NCBI GenBank assembly: GCA_964387775.1
Contig: CAYLZO010000040.1
Span: forward strand, 1-28,051
Direction: 5' to 3'
Origin: CAYLZO01 sp964387775
GTDB taxonomy: Bacteria > Chloroflexota > Anaerolineae > JAAYZQ01
DNA: 28,051 bases
Shown: in pieces, positions 15,206 through 24,464 of the stretch
Layout of the letters: every line of letters starts with the position of its first letter
Numbering within the stretch: position 1 is the stretch's first letter
The notes under the pieces: model-generated
Told to the model about the DNA's origin: nothing
Databases searched by the model: none
What the model saw: only the letters and a program-made list of their open reading frames with translations
Translations under genes and position numbers: made by a program

Positions 15206-16261
15206 TCAGGTTCCCACCAGCAAAACCTCGTCCGTTCTTCTTGTGCTGAGGACGTATTGATAGTCGGTCATCCGGTGGACCGAGACCTTTCTCTTGACAG
15301 AGTTTAGCATTCGTTCGAGTTCTCTAATAGAGGGGATCCCGTCAGAACGGTAAGATACAATGAGAATAGCGTCACTGAAGCGGTGAAATAACCGCTGGAA
15401 TGCATTGTGGACGGCGTTTTTGTCGGTCCAGGGATTGTAAACCCTTTTCAGGCGTCGGTGTTTCGATTTGTAGTTTACCCTATCTGGCCATTCATCGTAT
15501 CGGGCCAGACCCTCCAGAAAATGATAGAAATGATGGTAGTCGACTCCGGTTCCGCGCCGGGAGAGATAGGGCGTGTCTATGTAGACCAAGTCGAATTGCC
15601 CTTCGATCTCGAGTGCGTCTTGATTAAGAACTCGATTTTCACGCCCGTTGTCAAAGATCAAGGTATTTATCTCGTCCACAAACGTCTGGAAATGCGTTTC
15701 AAAGGACGTATCCCAGGTCGTTTTGTTGCCAAAAGACCGCTCGACGTCGGCGAAGCGCAAGTAGAGGTTCCGGCGATGAAATAGGTTAAAAGGACGCTTA
15801 ACCAAACATGCCTGAAAGAGTGCGTAGTAGGCCACAGCCTGTTTGTGAAAGTCGGGCAAGGCAGCAATGTTCTGGACGACGACGTCCAACCAATGGTTTT
15901 CTTGGTCTGTGTAATAGATGTCATGGAATGTGTCGGCTATGAAAGATCGGTATAGTCGATCCGATCGGGGTTGCATCAAAGCTTCGACTTCGGAGTCATT
16001 CCAAGTTACAGAATCGTTCTCCACCAAAGCAGAGCCGATCAAATAGTTGAAGCGCAAGATGTCATTATAAGTGACTTCTTTTCCCTCCTGCTTGAGCCAA
16101 TAGCTGACGACCCCTGTCCCGCCAAAAGCATCGAGAACCGTATCGAATGGGAGCGTACGGACGATCTCTCCAATCCAGGGCATTAGCTTGGCCTTGCTCC
16201 CCTGATAACGAGTGGATGGCACTGTGTTAACACGAAGGCTATCAAAAGTCAGTTGCTGCAC
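15206..16261 (-). CDS. D12-class DNA adenine methylase (R-M modification)
   Basis: 351 residues. N6-adenine methyltransferase of the Dam/EcoRV (D12) type: target FxGxK-like motif R18-Y-Q-G-S-K23, SAM motif D44-A-F-G-G-T-G50 and a catalytic motif read as D229-T-P-Y232 in place of the common DPPY. It should protect host DNA from the adjacent EcoRV-like endonuclease, so a GATATC-like target is inferred. GTG start, with GGAG about 9 nt upstream lying within the end of the endonuclease gene. Base composition is clearly AT-richer than flanking genes (43% GC in 15301-15360 against 72% in 15001-15060), pointing to horizontal transfer. The frame is intact, unlike its partner. Confidence 0.88.
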   Translation of the reverse strand: MQQLTFDSLRVNTVPSTRYQGSKAKLMPWIGEIVRTLPFDTVLDAFGGTGVVSYWLKQEGKEVTYNDILRFNYLIGSALVENDSVTWNDSEVEALMQPRSDRLYRSFIADTFHDIYYTDQENHWLDVVVQNIAALPDFHKQAVAYYALFQACLVKRPFNLFHRRNLYLRFADVERSFGNKTTWDTSFETHFQTFVDEINTLIFDNGRENRVLNQDALEIEGQFDLVYIDTPYLSRRGTGVDYHHFYHFLEGLARYDEWPDRVNYKSKHRRLKRVYNPWTDKNAVHNAFQRLFHRFSDAILIVSYRSDGIPSIRELERMLNSVKRKVSVHRMTDYQYVLSTRRTDEVLLVGT

Positions 16262-16265
16262 GACT

Positions 16266-16838
16266 TTACTCCAATAATTCTAGAAGATCTGTTCGGTTTC
16301 GATAGCGCAGGTACTCTTTCAGGTTGCGGAATGGGGGTTTTGCGAGTTCAGCAGCTCTTGCCATGTCCCGATTGAGGTATTGCTGCCAATACTCGTCAAA
16401 CACTTGCTTTCCGATGGCGCCCAGATGGGTAAAAGGTCCTTTGCCTTGTTGAAGAGCCTCGATGTCTCTCACTGACCCGATGTTCCGGGTATTCCCGCTA
16501 CCCCTAAACTCGCCAGAAGTCGTGAACAGCCGATAGCAAGTCTTCAGGTCAAGGGCCAATTTACCCCCTTCTGGGGAGATCAGGCTGAGATCAGGGTAGA
16601 AGTTCTGATGTCTAGCTGGAATTACGTCATAATCACGAGCGGCCCAAAACTCGGTAATAGGAGGCAACAACATGAGTTCTAGCGCTTTGGAAATAACTTT
16701 TGTGTCAGATCCGAGAGAGTAGATGCGCTTGGCCGTGTCAATGAAGCCGCGCAAAGTTCACAGACCATCCTCTGTCTGTAAGGACGTTTCCAACTCCTTT
16801 AGCACACTCCCAAATTCTATCAGGGGGAAAGTAGACAT
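16266..16838 (-). pseudogene. Degraded EcoRV-type restriction endonuclease
   Basis: Resembles EcoRV closely: I-Y-S-L-G-S-D-T-K-V near the start, the catalytic Q-N-F-Y-P-D ... L-A-L-D-L-K core (equivalents of D74, D90 and K92), the DNA-reading loop G-S-G-N-T-R-N-I-G-S, then G-K-G-P-F and F-D-E-Y-W-Q-Q-Y. Two defects are visible. The reading frame begins with an ATG at 16838, 2 nt after the prfA stop and with GGGAG as ribosome site, but meets TGA at codon 27 (16758-16760). Between the catalytic Lys and the reading loop about 76 residues found in EcoRV are absent. A TTG at 16754 could restart a 162-residue product; EcoRV has 245. AT-rich like its methylase. Probably inactive. Confidence 0.8.
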
Positions 16839-16840
16839 CT

Positions 16841-17911
<1,071 letters not shown>

Positions 17912-17968
17912 GGCTCGTTCACTCCTCAGGGCTCAGTTGCCTTGGTTCACGTTTCGATCCACCCCTTC

Positions 17969-17997
17969 ATCATACGGCAAAACCACCGCCTCGTCAA
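17969..17997 (-). promoter_or_regulatory. prfA promoter
   Basis: Minus strand TTGACG (17992-17997), 17 bp, TATGAT (17969-17974); transcript start expected near 17962, about 51 nt before the GTG start of prfA. It should also drive the inserted modification genes and prmC. Confidence 0.65.
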
Positions 17998-18038
17998 CAT
18001 GGCGCTGTCCCCAAACCGGGCAGGCCGCTGGCGCTCAC

Positions 18039-18067
18039 TTGCCCCTCCCTGCCGTCTGGAGTATAAT
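18039..18067 (+). promoter_or_regulatory. Promoter of first GT-C-like gene
   Basis: TTGCCC (18039-18044), 17 bp, TATAAT (18062-18067). Start of transcription is expected near 18075, about 20 nt before the GTG start codon at 18095. Divergent from the prfA promoter. Confidence 0.6.
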
Positions 18068-18094
18068 GCTCGCACTTTGGAAAAGAAGGGAACG

Positions 18095-20561
18095 GTGCGC
18101 AAAGGAATCCTGGCAGCCCTGCTGCTCTTCACAGTTCTCAGCCTGGTGCTGACCTATCCCCTGCCCCTCCACCTGGACGACGCCGTGGAGGACCGGCAGG
18201 ACGCCCTGCTCAACGTCTGGATCACGGCCTGGGACGGGCACGCGCTTCTGACCGACCCGCTCCACCTCTTTGACGCCAACGTCTTTCATCCCTATCCCCG
18301 CACCCTGGCCTATTCGGAGCTGCTCCTGGGCAATGCCCTGCTGGCCCTGCCCCTCACAGCGGCGACCGGCAACCCGGTGCTGGGCTACAACGTGGCCCTC
18401 CTCCTCTCCTTCGTGCTCTCCGGGCTGGGCACCTATCTCCTGGTGCGCAAGCTCGCCGGCTCGACCGGGGCGGGGCTCGTGGCCGGCCTCATTTTCACCT
18501 TCTCCTCCTACCGCCTGACCAACCTGGCCCAGGCCCAACTCCTGACCACCCAGTGGCTGCCCTTCGCCCTGCTGTCGCTCTACAGCCTGCTCCGGCGCCC
18601 CCGGCCCCGGCATGCGGCCACCTTTGCCCTCTTTTTCTGGCTCCAGGCGCTCTCCTCCTTCTACTACGGTATCCTCCTGGCCCTCGCCGCTTTTGGCTAT
18701 TGGCTATTCGATATTGGATATTGGCTGCGCGCACGCAACACGCAACACGCATCACGCATCACGCATCACGCAAGCCGCCTCACCTACCTGCTCCTCACCG
18801 CCACCTGCCTCCTGCTCCTCCTCCTCCCCTTCGCCCTGCCCTACTTCCAGGTCCAGCGCGAGCTCGGCTTTGAGCGGAGCCTGGCCGACAACGAGCCCTT
18901 CTCCGCCAGTCTGCGCCAATACCTGATGGTGCCGCCCGACAGCGTGCTCCACGGGCGCTGGCTGCCCAGCGACGACACGCCCATCGCCGGCGGCTATCCC
19001 GTGGACGCCCTCTTTCCCGGATTCGTCGCCCTCGGGCTGGGCATCGTGGGCCTGATCCGGGGCCGGGGCCGCCTCCGCTGGTTCTTCCTCCTCTTGCTGC
19101 TCGCCGCTTTCGTCCTGTCCCTCGGCCCGCGCCTCTACCTGGCCCCCGGCCAGCCGGCCGGCCTGGACGTTCCCCTGCCCTACGCCTGGCTCTACGCCCT
19201 GGTGCCCGGCTTCAAGGCGCTCCGCGCGCCCGTCCGTTTTGACGCCCTGGTGATGCTGGCCCTCGCCGTCCTATCCGGCTACGGAGTTTCAAGTTTCAAG
19301 TTTCAAGGCACAAGTGACAAGTGGAAGCGTCTGTCACTTGTTACTTGTGCCTTGCTACTTGTAACTTTGGAGTCTGCGGTCTGGCCCGCTGCCCGGGTCG
19401 AACCGGTGCCCGTCGGCGACGAGGTGCCGCCCGTCTACCGCTGGCTGGCGCAGCAGCCGGAGGCGCCGATCCTGGAGCTGCCGATGGCCTTTACGCCCGG
19501 CGGGCCGCAGCTCGAATACCAGTACTTTTCGACGACCCACTGGCACACCACCCCCGACGGCTACAGCGGCTTTGTCCCGCCCAAGCACGGCCAAATCGTC
19601 TACGAAATGGAGCGTTTTCCCTCGGAGCGGAGCGTGCGCCTGCTCCAGGCGCTGGACGTGGCCTACGTCGTCGTCCACGCCGGCCGCTATCCGGCGGCGC
19701 GCCGGGCTACGATGGAAGAGGACCTGGCCCGCTCCGACGATCTGNNNNNNNNNNCTGAGCCTGCTCGAGACCTGGGGCACCGATCGCGTTTACGAGGTGC
19801 GACCTCGCGCCTTCGACCCGTCGCGCCTGGCGATCCGCAAGTATTTCCCGCCCCGGTCCGTGGCGGGCCAGCCCTACACCGCCTACGTCATTGTTCTCAA
19901 CGAGGGGGAGCGGGGATACGCGGTTCGGCCCACCGACGGCCTCCGGCCTATGTCGGTCTGGGCCTTGGCTGGCCAGGAGACGGCGTCCAGGGCCGAGGCC
20001 GACGTGCCCCTGGCCATCTCGCCGGAGGGCGGTGCCGCCGTGGTGCCTGTGCCGCTGGTGGCCCCCTCTGCGCCTGGCACCTACAGCCTCGTCCTGAACG
20101 AGCAGCAGGGGCCCCTGGGCGCCTGGACCGCCGTCGGCACGGTGGAGGTGGGCGACCAGGGCGACGATGCCTTTCCGGTGCCCGCCCGGCTGGAAGCCTG
20201 GCAGCTCCCGGAGATGGCCCCTCCCGGAGAGCCTTTGCCGGTGCGTCTCACCTGGCGCGCCCTGGGCAAGATCGACGCCTACTATAGCGTCTACGTCAAG
20301 CTCCTAAACGCCGGGGGCAACGCCGTCGCCGGCTGGGACGGCCAGCCCCGGGACGGCGAGGCGCCGACCCTCCTCTGGGTGCCGGGCGAGGCGATCCACG
20401 ACACGGTGACGCTGGACGTACCGGCCGACGCGCCCCCCGGTCCCTACACCGTCGAGGTAGGCATGTATCGCGCTGCCGATGTTGTCCCCTGCCTGACCCT
20501 CGACGCCGAGGGGCACCCCCGGGCGCGGGTCGTGCTGGGCACGGTCCGCATCGAGCCCTAG
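18095..20561 (+). CDS. GT-C-like polytopic membrane protein, split by gap
   Basis: One gene interrupted by the run of N at 19745-19754. The part before the gap reads in one frame to a codon boundary, and the part after it resumes at a codon boundary in the next frame, so the true missing length should be a multiple of three. Start: GTG at 18095 with AAGGGA upstream. The N-terminal 450 or so residues have about 10 membrane segments with a first-loop D-D-x-x-D-x-x-D-A-L-L-N-V-W and H-P-Y-P-R motif, as in ArnT/YfhO-like GT-C proteins. A non-membrane C-terminal part follows, ending in a beta-rich module shared with the next gene. Likely transfers sugars or lipids at the outer membrane face; substrate unknown. 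Two dispersed repeats are translated inside it. Confidence 0.75.
18693..18773. repeat. Intragenic ATTGG/ACGCATC repeat
   Basis: Two low-complexity blocks lie side by side inside the membrane protein gene: TTGGCTATTGG-type words (18693-18724), then ACGCAACACGC and three ATCACGC units (18732-18773). They are translated as G-Y-W-L-F-D-I-G-Y-W-L then N-T-Q-H-A-S-R-I-T-H-H-A-S-R, breaking the hydrophobic pattern between two membrane segments. Composition and word use differ from the gene around them. They look like short dispersed repeats that landed in frame in a loop. Confidence 0.7.
19286..19368. repeat. Intragenic hairpin repeat (TTTCAAG/ACTTGTG)
   Basis: GTTTCAAG occurs in tandem from 19286, followed by AAGGCACAAGTGACAAGTG (19305-19323) whose reverse complement recurs at 19335-19353 with one mismatch in 19, leaving an 11-nt loop. 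A further ACTTGTAACTT word follows to 19368. It is translated as S-S-F-K-F-Q-G-T-S-D-K-W-K-R-L-S-L-V-T-C-A inside the membrane protein. The AT-rich composition contrasts with the flanking GC-rich coding sequence. Confidence 0.75.
19745..19754. other. Assembly gap (10 N)
   Basis: Ten undetermined bases, almost certainly a placeholder for a scaffold join. Both sides carry parts of the same protein, with codon boundaries exactly at the edges (CTG before, CTG after). The number 10 shifts the frame artificially. The gene should not be called frameshifted on this evidence. Confidence 0.95.
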
Positions 20562-20589
20562 CCCGCGTGTGCAGCCCCGGCTCCCGACT

Positions 20590-20617
20590 TTGCACTTCTC
20601 CCGGACCGGGGTATAAT
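20590..20617 (+). promoter_or_regulatory. Promoter of second GT-C-like gene
   Basis: TTGCAC (20590-20595), 16 bp, TATAAT (20612-20617). The ATG at 20627 begins 9 nt after the -10 box, so the mRNA is predicted to be leaderless or nearly so. No ribosome site precedes this ATG. Confidence 0.65.
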
Positions 20618-20626
20618 AGCCCCCCT

Positions 20627-22927
20627 ATGGAGCGCGAGACGACGGGCATGCAATTGAATCGGCGTCGCTGGCTGAGCTGGCTGCCGTGGGCGCTGGCCCT
20701 GGCCGGATTGCTCTACCTGGCCGGGCTGACCGCCTGGCTGGCGGGCACCGGCCTGTTCTTTCCCTACCAACTCGACTACGGCGAGGGATTCCTCCTCCAC
20801 TTTGTCCGGGAGTGGGCCCAGGGCCGGCCCATCTACAAGATGGCCGAAGGCTATCCCTACGTCATGGCCAACTACCCGCCGCTGACCATCCTCCTGGCCC
20901 TGGCGCTGACGCCGGTCCTGGGCTTGACCTACGCCGCCGGGCGCATCTGGACCTTGCTGGCTATCGCCGCCCTCGCTGCCCTCATCATGGCCTGGGTGCG
21001 GCGCGAGGGCGGCCACTGGCTGCCGGCCGTCAGCGCCGCCCTGCTCTTCGTCGGCTCGCCCTACGTCTACGACTGGTCACCCCTCTTCCGGGTGGACCTG
21101 ATCGGGCTGGCGTTGACGCTGGGGGGCTTGTACGCCGTCTCGCGCGGAGCCGCCCGCGCGAAGGGGCGTGGCCGGGCCTGGTTCTGGCTGGCCGTCGTCC
21201 TCTTTGTCGGGGGCCTCTATGCCAAGCAGTCCTTTATATTTGCCCCGGCGGCGGCCCTGGTCTACCTCTTTTTCTTCGTCGACCGCTGGCAAGCCATCAA
21301 GCTGGGGGCTGCCCTGGCGGCCCTGGGGGGCGGCCTCTTTCTGCTCATCAACGCCCTGACCGGCGGCGCCTTCTGGTACGGCCTGGTGGCCAGCAACGTC
21401 AACCCCTTCCTCTGGGACGAGTTTGTCAGACAGCAGGTCGACTTTGTCACGACCTTTGCCATCCTGGGCCTGCTGACGGCGTGGTACCTGGCCGACAAGT
21501 TCCTGCTCGACCGCTCCCGCTCCCTCCGGGCCAAAGTGACGCCCCTCGACGTCTACGTCTTGGCTGCCCTGGCCAGCCTCTGGTTCGCGGGCAAGGCCGG
21601 CGCCTGGGAGAATTACTTTTTTGAGGTCCTGGCGGCATTCAGCCTCTGCGCCGGGCTGGGCCTGGCCCGGCTGCGGCGACTCGGGACGGCCCCCTACCGC
21701 CTGCTGGCGCCGCTTCTGGTCCTGGTGCAGGTCGGCCTGATGTGGCACACGCCCCGCGTCGCCGACCGCTTCCTGGCCCTAACCCGCCAGTCGAACGAGG
21801 CCATCGCGCCCCTCGTCGCCCGTACCCCGGACCCCATCGCCTCGGAGGACATGGGCTTGCTGGTGACCCACGGCAAGGTGCTGGACTATTGCTCGTTCCA
21901 GTACAGCCAACTGGCCCGCGCCGGCCGCTGGGACCAATCGTGGGAGCTGAACCAGTTGCGCACGGAGGGTTGGTCCCTGGTCATCCTGGAGCAGGGCACC
22001 CGGCTGGACGTGGACCGCTACCAGCGTTTCACCCGCGAGTTCCTGTCCGAGTTGGACCGCAACTACCGCCGCGCCCGCAGGGTGGGCAAATACGTCCTCT
22101 ATGAGCCCGATCCGCTCCAGCACGAGCGCCGGGCGGCCTTTGGCGACCAACTGGCCCTGGTGGGCTGGAGCCTGGAGCCGGCCGGCAACGTGCTGCCGGG
22201 CGACACGATGCGCCTGACCGCCGTCTGGCGAGCCCAGCAGGCGCTCGATACGGACTATGCCGCGTTCGCCCACCTGGTGGACAGATCCGGGCAGGGCTGG
22301 GCCGGCGACGACCACCAGCCCTACGAGGGCCTCTATCCCACCAGCACCTGGGGCGCCGGCGAGATGGTCCGTGACGTCTTTACCCTGACGGTGCCGGCCG
22401 GCGCGCCGCCGGGCCTCTACGACGTCCAGGTGGGCTGGTACGCCCCCTCGACCCAGGAGCGGCTGCCCGTGGGCGGCGGGGACGCCTTTCGCGCCGGCGT
22501 GTTGCCCGTGGCCTGGCAGGCCATCGAGCCCGGCCCCATCAGCCCCGTGGGCGCCCGGTTCGGCGGGGCCATCGCCCTGGAGGGATACCGGCTCGAACGG
22601 GAGCCGGACGCGCTGCACGTCACCCTCCGCTGGCGGACCGACGAATACCTGGACGCCGACTATAGCGTCTTTGTCCACCTGGTCGGCGACGAGGAGGCGC
22701 AAGCCATCGCCCAGGGCGACGCGCCGCCCCTCGATGGACGCTGGCCGACGTCGCTCTGGCTGCCGGGCGTCCCCCTGGACGATCCGCACCGGGTGACCCT
22801 GTCCGAGGGGCTGGCGCCGGGCACCTATCGTTTGCTCGTGGGCCTCTACGATCCCCTCACCGGCGAGCGCCTCCCGCTGCCCGACGGCGCCGACGCCCTG
22901 CACCTGGCCGAGCTGGACTTGCCCTGA
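20627..22927 (+). CDS. GT39-like membrane protein with two C-terminal modules
   Basis: 766 residues from the ATG at 20627. A GTG at 20567 in the same frame is rejected because the promoter lies between. About 11 membrane segments occupy residues 10-400, with L-D-Y-G-E-G in the first outer loop (acidic pair typical of PMT/ArnT-like GT-C enzymes) and N-Y-P-P-L-T-I-L-L soon after. Then a soluble linker and two copies of a beta-rich module of about 100 residues (roughly 515-620 and 645-750). Each copy reads L-x-x-x-W-R, D-x-D-Y-x-x-F-x-H-L-V, P-x-S-x-W, and P-G-x-Y-x-x-x-V-G-x-Y. Probably a lipid-linked sugar transferase of the cell envelope; substrate unknown. Confidence 0.8.
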   Translation: MERETTGMQLNRRRWLSWLPWALALAGLLYLAGLTAWLAGTGLFFPYQLDYGEGFLLHFVREWAQGRPIYKMAEGYPYVMANYPPLTILLALALTPVLGLTYAAGRIWTLLAIAALAALIMAWVRREGGHWLPAVSAALLFVGSPYVYDWSPLFRVDLIGLALTLGGLYAVSRGAARAKGRGRAWFWLAVVLFVGGLYAKQSFIFAPAAALVYLFFFVDRWQAIKLGAALAALGGGLFLLINALTGGAFWYGLVASNVNPFLWDEFVRQQVDFVTTFAILGLLTAWYLADKFLLDRSRSLRAKVTPLDVYVLAALASLWFAGKAGAWENYFFEVLAAFSLCAGLGLARLRRLGTAPYRLLAPLLVLVQVGLMWHTPRVADRFLALTRQSNEAIAPLVARTPDPIASEDMGLLVTHGKVLDYCSFQYSQLARAGRWDQSWELNQLRTEGWSLVILEQGTRLDVDRYQRFTREFLSELDRNYRRARRVGKYVLYEPDPLQHERRAAFGDQLALVGWSLEPAGNVLPGDTMRLTAVWRAQQALDTDYAAFAHLVDRSGQGWAGDDHQPYEGLYPTSTWGAGEMVRDVFTLTVPAGAPPGLYDVQVGWYAPSTQERLPVGGGDAFRAGVLPVAWQAIEPGPISPVGARFGGAIALEGYRLEREPDALHVTLRWRTDEYLDADYSVFVHLVGDEEAQAIAQGDAPPLDGRWPTSLWLPGVPLDDPHRVTLSEGLAPGTYRLLVGLYDPLTGERLPLPDGADALHLAELDLP

Positions 22928-22956
22928 GTCTGCGCACCTTTCTGGATGATGGAACC

Positions 22957-23853
22957 ATGACCAAGTCAACGTGTAACCTGTGTGGCGCCGACGACGCCCG
23001 CCTCCTCTTTCGCAAAGGCGAGACGGACTTTTTGCAGTGCCGGGGGTGCGGCCTGGAATGGGTTCATCCCCTGCCCGACATGGACAAGATGTGGGACCTC
23101 TATTCCAGCCCACGCTACTACAATACCGAGAACATCTCCCAATATGGCTACAGCGATTACGTGCGGAACAAGCACCTCTACGTCAATCTCTTTAACCGGC
23201 GGCTGGACGAGATCCTGTGGTTCGTCGATGGCCGCCGGGGTCGCCTGCTCGACGTGGGCTGCGCCACGGGCGTCTTGCTCGACCTGGCCCGGCTGCGAGG
23301 TTGGCAGGTGGCCGGCGTGGACGTCTCGGAGTATGCCACGCACATTGCCCGCGACTACTATTGCCTGGACGTCGTGACGGGGGAGCTGGCCGAGGCGGCC
23401 TATCCAGACCACGAGTTCGACGTGGTGGTCATGGACGACGTCATCGAGCACGTGGCCGACCCCTCGGCCCTGGTCCGGGAGAGCTATCGTGTGCTCAAGC
23501 CTGGCGGCCTGTTGACGTTGAACACGCCCAACCGCGCCGGCCTGTGGCACCTGCTGATGGGCCGCCGGTGGTTCCACTACCGGCAGATGGAGCATACGTT
23601 CTTTTTCTCGCCCCCGGTGATCACCGAGCTCCTGGAGCGCCACGGCTTTGAAGTATTGGAGATCCATCCCAGCAGCAAGATCATCGACCTCAACTACGCC
23701 TTCGGGCGGCTGCGCTACTACAGCCCGGCGCTCTCCGATCTGCTGACGCGGACGGTGGGGCGGCTGCTCGTCGCCAACGTCACCTTTCCCATCCGCGTCG
23801 GCGAGATGGCCGTCTTTGCCCGCAAGCGGGAAGGGCCGGGACAGGCCCGCTGA
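22957..23853 (+). CDS. SAM methyltransferase with N-terminal zinc ribbon
   Basis: 298 residues. Four cysteines near the N-terminus, C6-x2-C9 and C27-x2-C30, form a probable zinc ribbon, as in methyltransferases of sugar and polysaccharide biosynthesis. The catalytic domain has L-L-D-V-G-C-A-T-G (motif I), V-A-G-V-D-V-S (post I), the D-V-V-V-M-D-D-V-I-E-H-V segment and V-L-K-P-G-G-L-L-T-L-N-T-P-N. It is 29 nt after the GT-C-like gene on the same strand, so modification of a surface glycan or its lipid carrier is a reasonable inference. No downstream partner is visible. Confidence 0.87.
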   Translation: MTKSTCNLCGADDARLLFRKGETDFLQCRGCGLEWVHPLPDMDKMWDLYSSPRYYNTENISQYGYSDYVRNKHLYVNLFNRRLDEILWFVDGRRGRLLDVGCATGVLLDLARLRGWQVAGVDVSEYATHIARDYYCLDVVTGELAEAAYPDHEFDVVVMDDVIEHVADPSALVRESYRVLKPGGLLTLNTPNRAGLWHLLMGRRWFHYRQMEHTFFFSPPVITELLERHGFEVLEIHPSSKIIDLNYAFGRLRYYSPALSDLLTRTVGRLLVANVTFPIRVGEMAVFARKREGPGQAR

Positions 23854-23860
23854 CGGCTGT

Positions 23861-23889
23861 TTGACAAGCCCATTTCTTGCTGGTACAAT
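23861..23889 (+). promoter_or_regulatory. Promoter of DUF1232 gene
   Basis: TTGACA (23861-23866), 17 bp, TACAAT (23884-23889): one of the closest matches to consensus in the window. Expected transcript start near 23896, leader about 70 nt, then AAGGAGGACCT before the ATG at 23966. Confidence 0.7.
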
Positions 23890-23965
23890 TTTCTGGAAAG
23901 TAGGAGCAGATAACGCTCCGGCTGGATGGCACATCCAGCTACAGGGAACTGACCAAGGAGGACCT

Positions 23966-24424
23966 ATGAGCGAGCGCGAGGCACGGTTCTATCACAAATT
24001 GCGGAAAACGGTGAGAATCTGGGCCGGTGGCGAGGGGAGCCAGAGCAACCGCTACGCCGACTTTATCCTGGCCGGCCCGGACTTGTTCATGCTCCTGGTC
24101 CGTCTCTCGCAAGACGACCGGGTCAGCGAGACCGACAAGGCCAAGCTGGCCGGAGCGGTGGCCTATTTCATCAACCCCCTCGACCTGATTCCCGAAGCGG
24201 TGCTGGGGCCGCCAGGCCTGGTCGACGACGTGGCCCTGGGCGCCTTTGTCCTCCACGAGGTGCTGGAGAACACCGACCCGGCCGTCGTCCGCGAGCACTG
24301 GGAGGGCGACGTGGACGTCCTGGACTTGATCCGCCAGATCGTGGCCGTAGCCGACACGATGGTGGGCGGCCCGATTTGGCGTCAGCTCCTGGCCCGGATG
24401 CAGAGAGCCACGCCATCTGGTTAG
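23966..24424 (+). CDS. DUF1232 (YkvA-like) protein
   Basis: 152 residues. The DUF1232 signature is complete: A-Y-F-I-N-P-L-D-L-I-P-E, a G-P-P-G-L-V-D-D-V-A-L-G-A-F-V-L continuation, and a preceding L-S-x-D-D-R-V-S hinge. The family is small, often membrane-linked and of unknown function. The start is fixed by a strong AAGGAGG ribosome site. The pseudouridine synthase gene follows after 40 nt without a visible promoter and may be co-transcribed. Confidence 0.88.
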   Translation: MSEREARFYHKLRKTVRIWAGGEGSQSNRYADFILAGPDLFMLLVRLSQDDRVSETDKAKLAGAVAYFINPLDLIPEAVLGPPGLVDDVALGAFVLHEVLENTDPAVVREHWEGDVDVLDLIRQIVAVADTMVGGPIWRQLLARMQRATPSG

Positions 24425-24464
24425 ATCAGGGCCCGATAGGTACCAACGCCGGGCCGTTATCCCC

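Noticed and set aside
18732..18773. Possible short CRISPR-like array of ATCACGC units
   Set aside because: Units are 7 nt without spacers and lie inside a coding frame, and no cas gene is near.
21779..23113. Long minus-strand open frame across the GT39-like and methyltransferase genes
   Set aside because: It crosses two real plus-strand genes and has the compositional signature of a shadow frame.
24430..24455. GGCCCG/CGGGCC hairpin after the DUF1232 gene as a terminator
   Set aside because: Only six paired bases with a 14-nt loop and no T-run; too weak to call.
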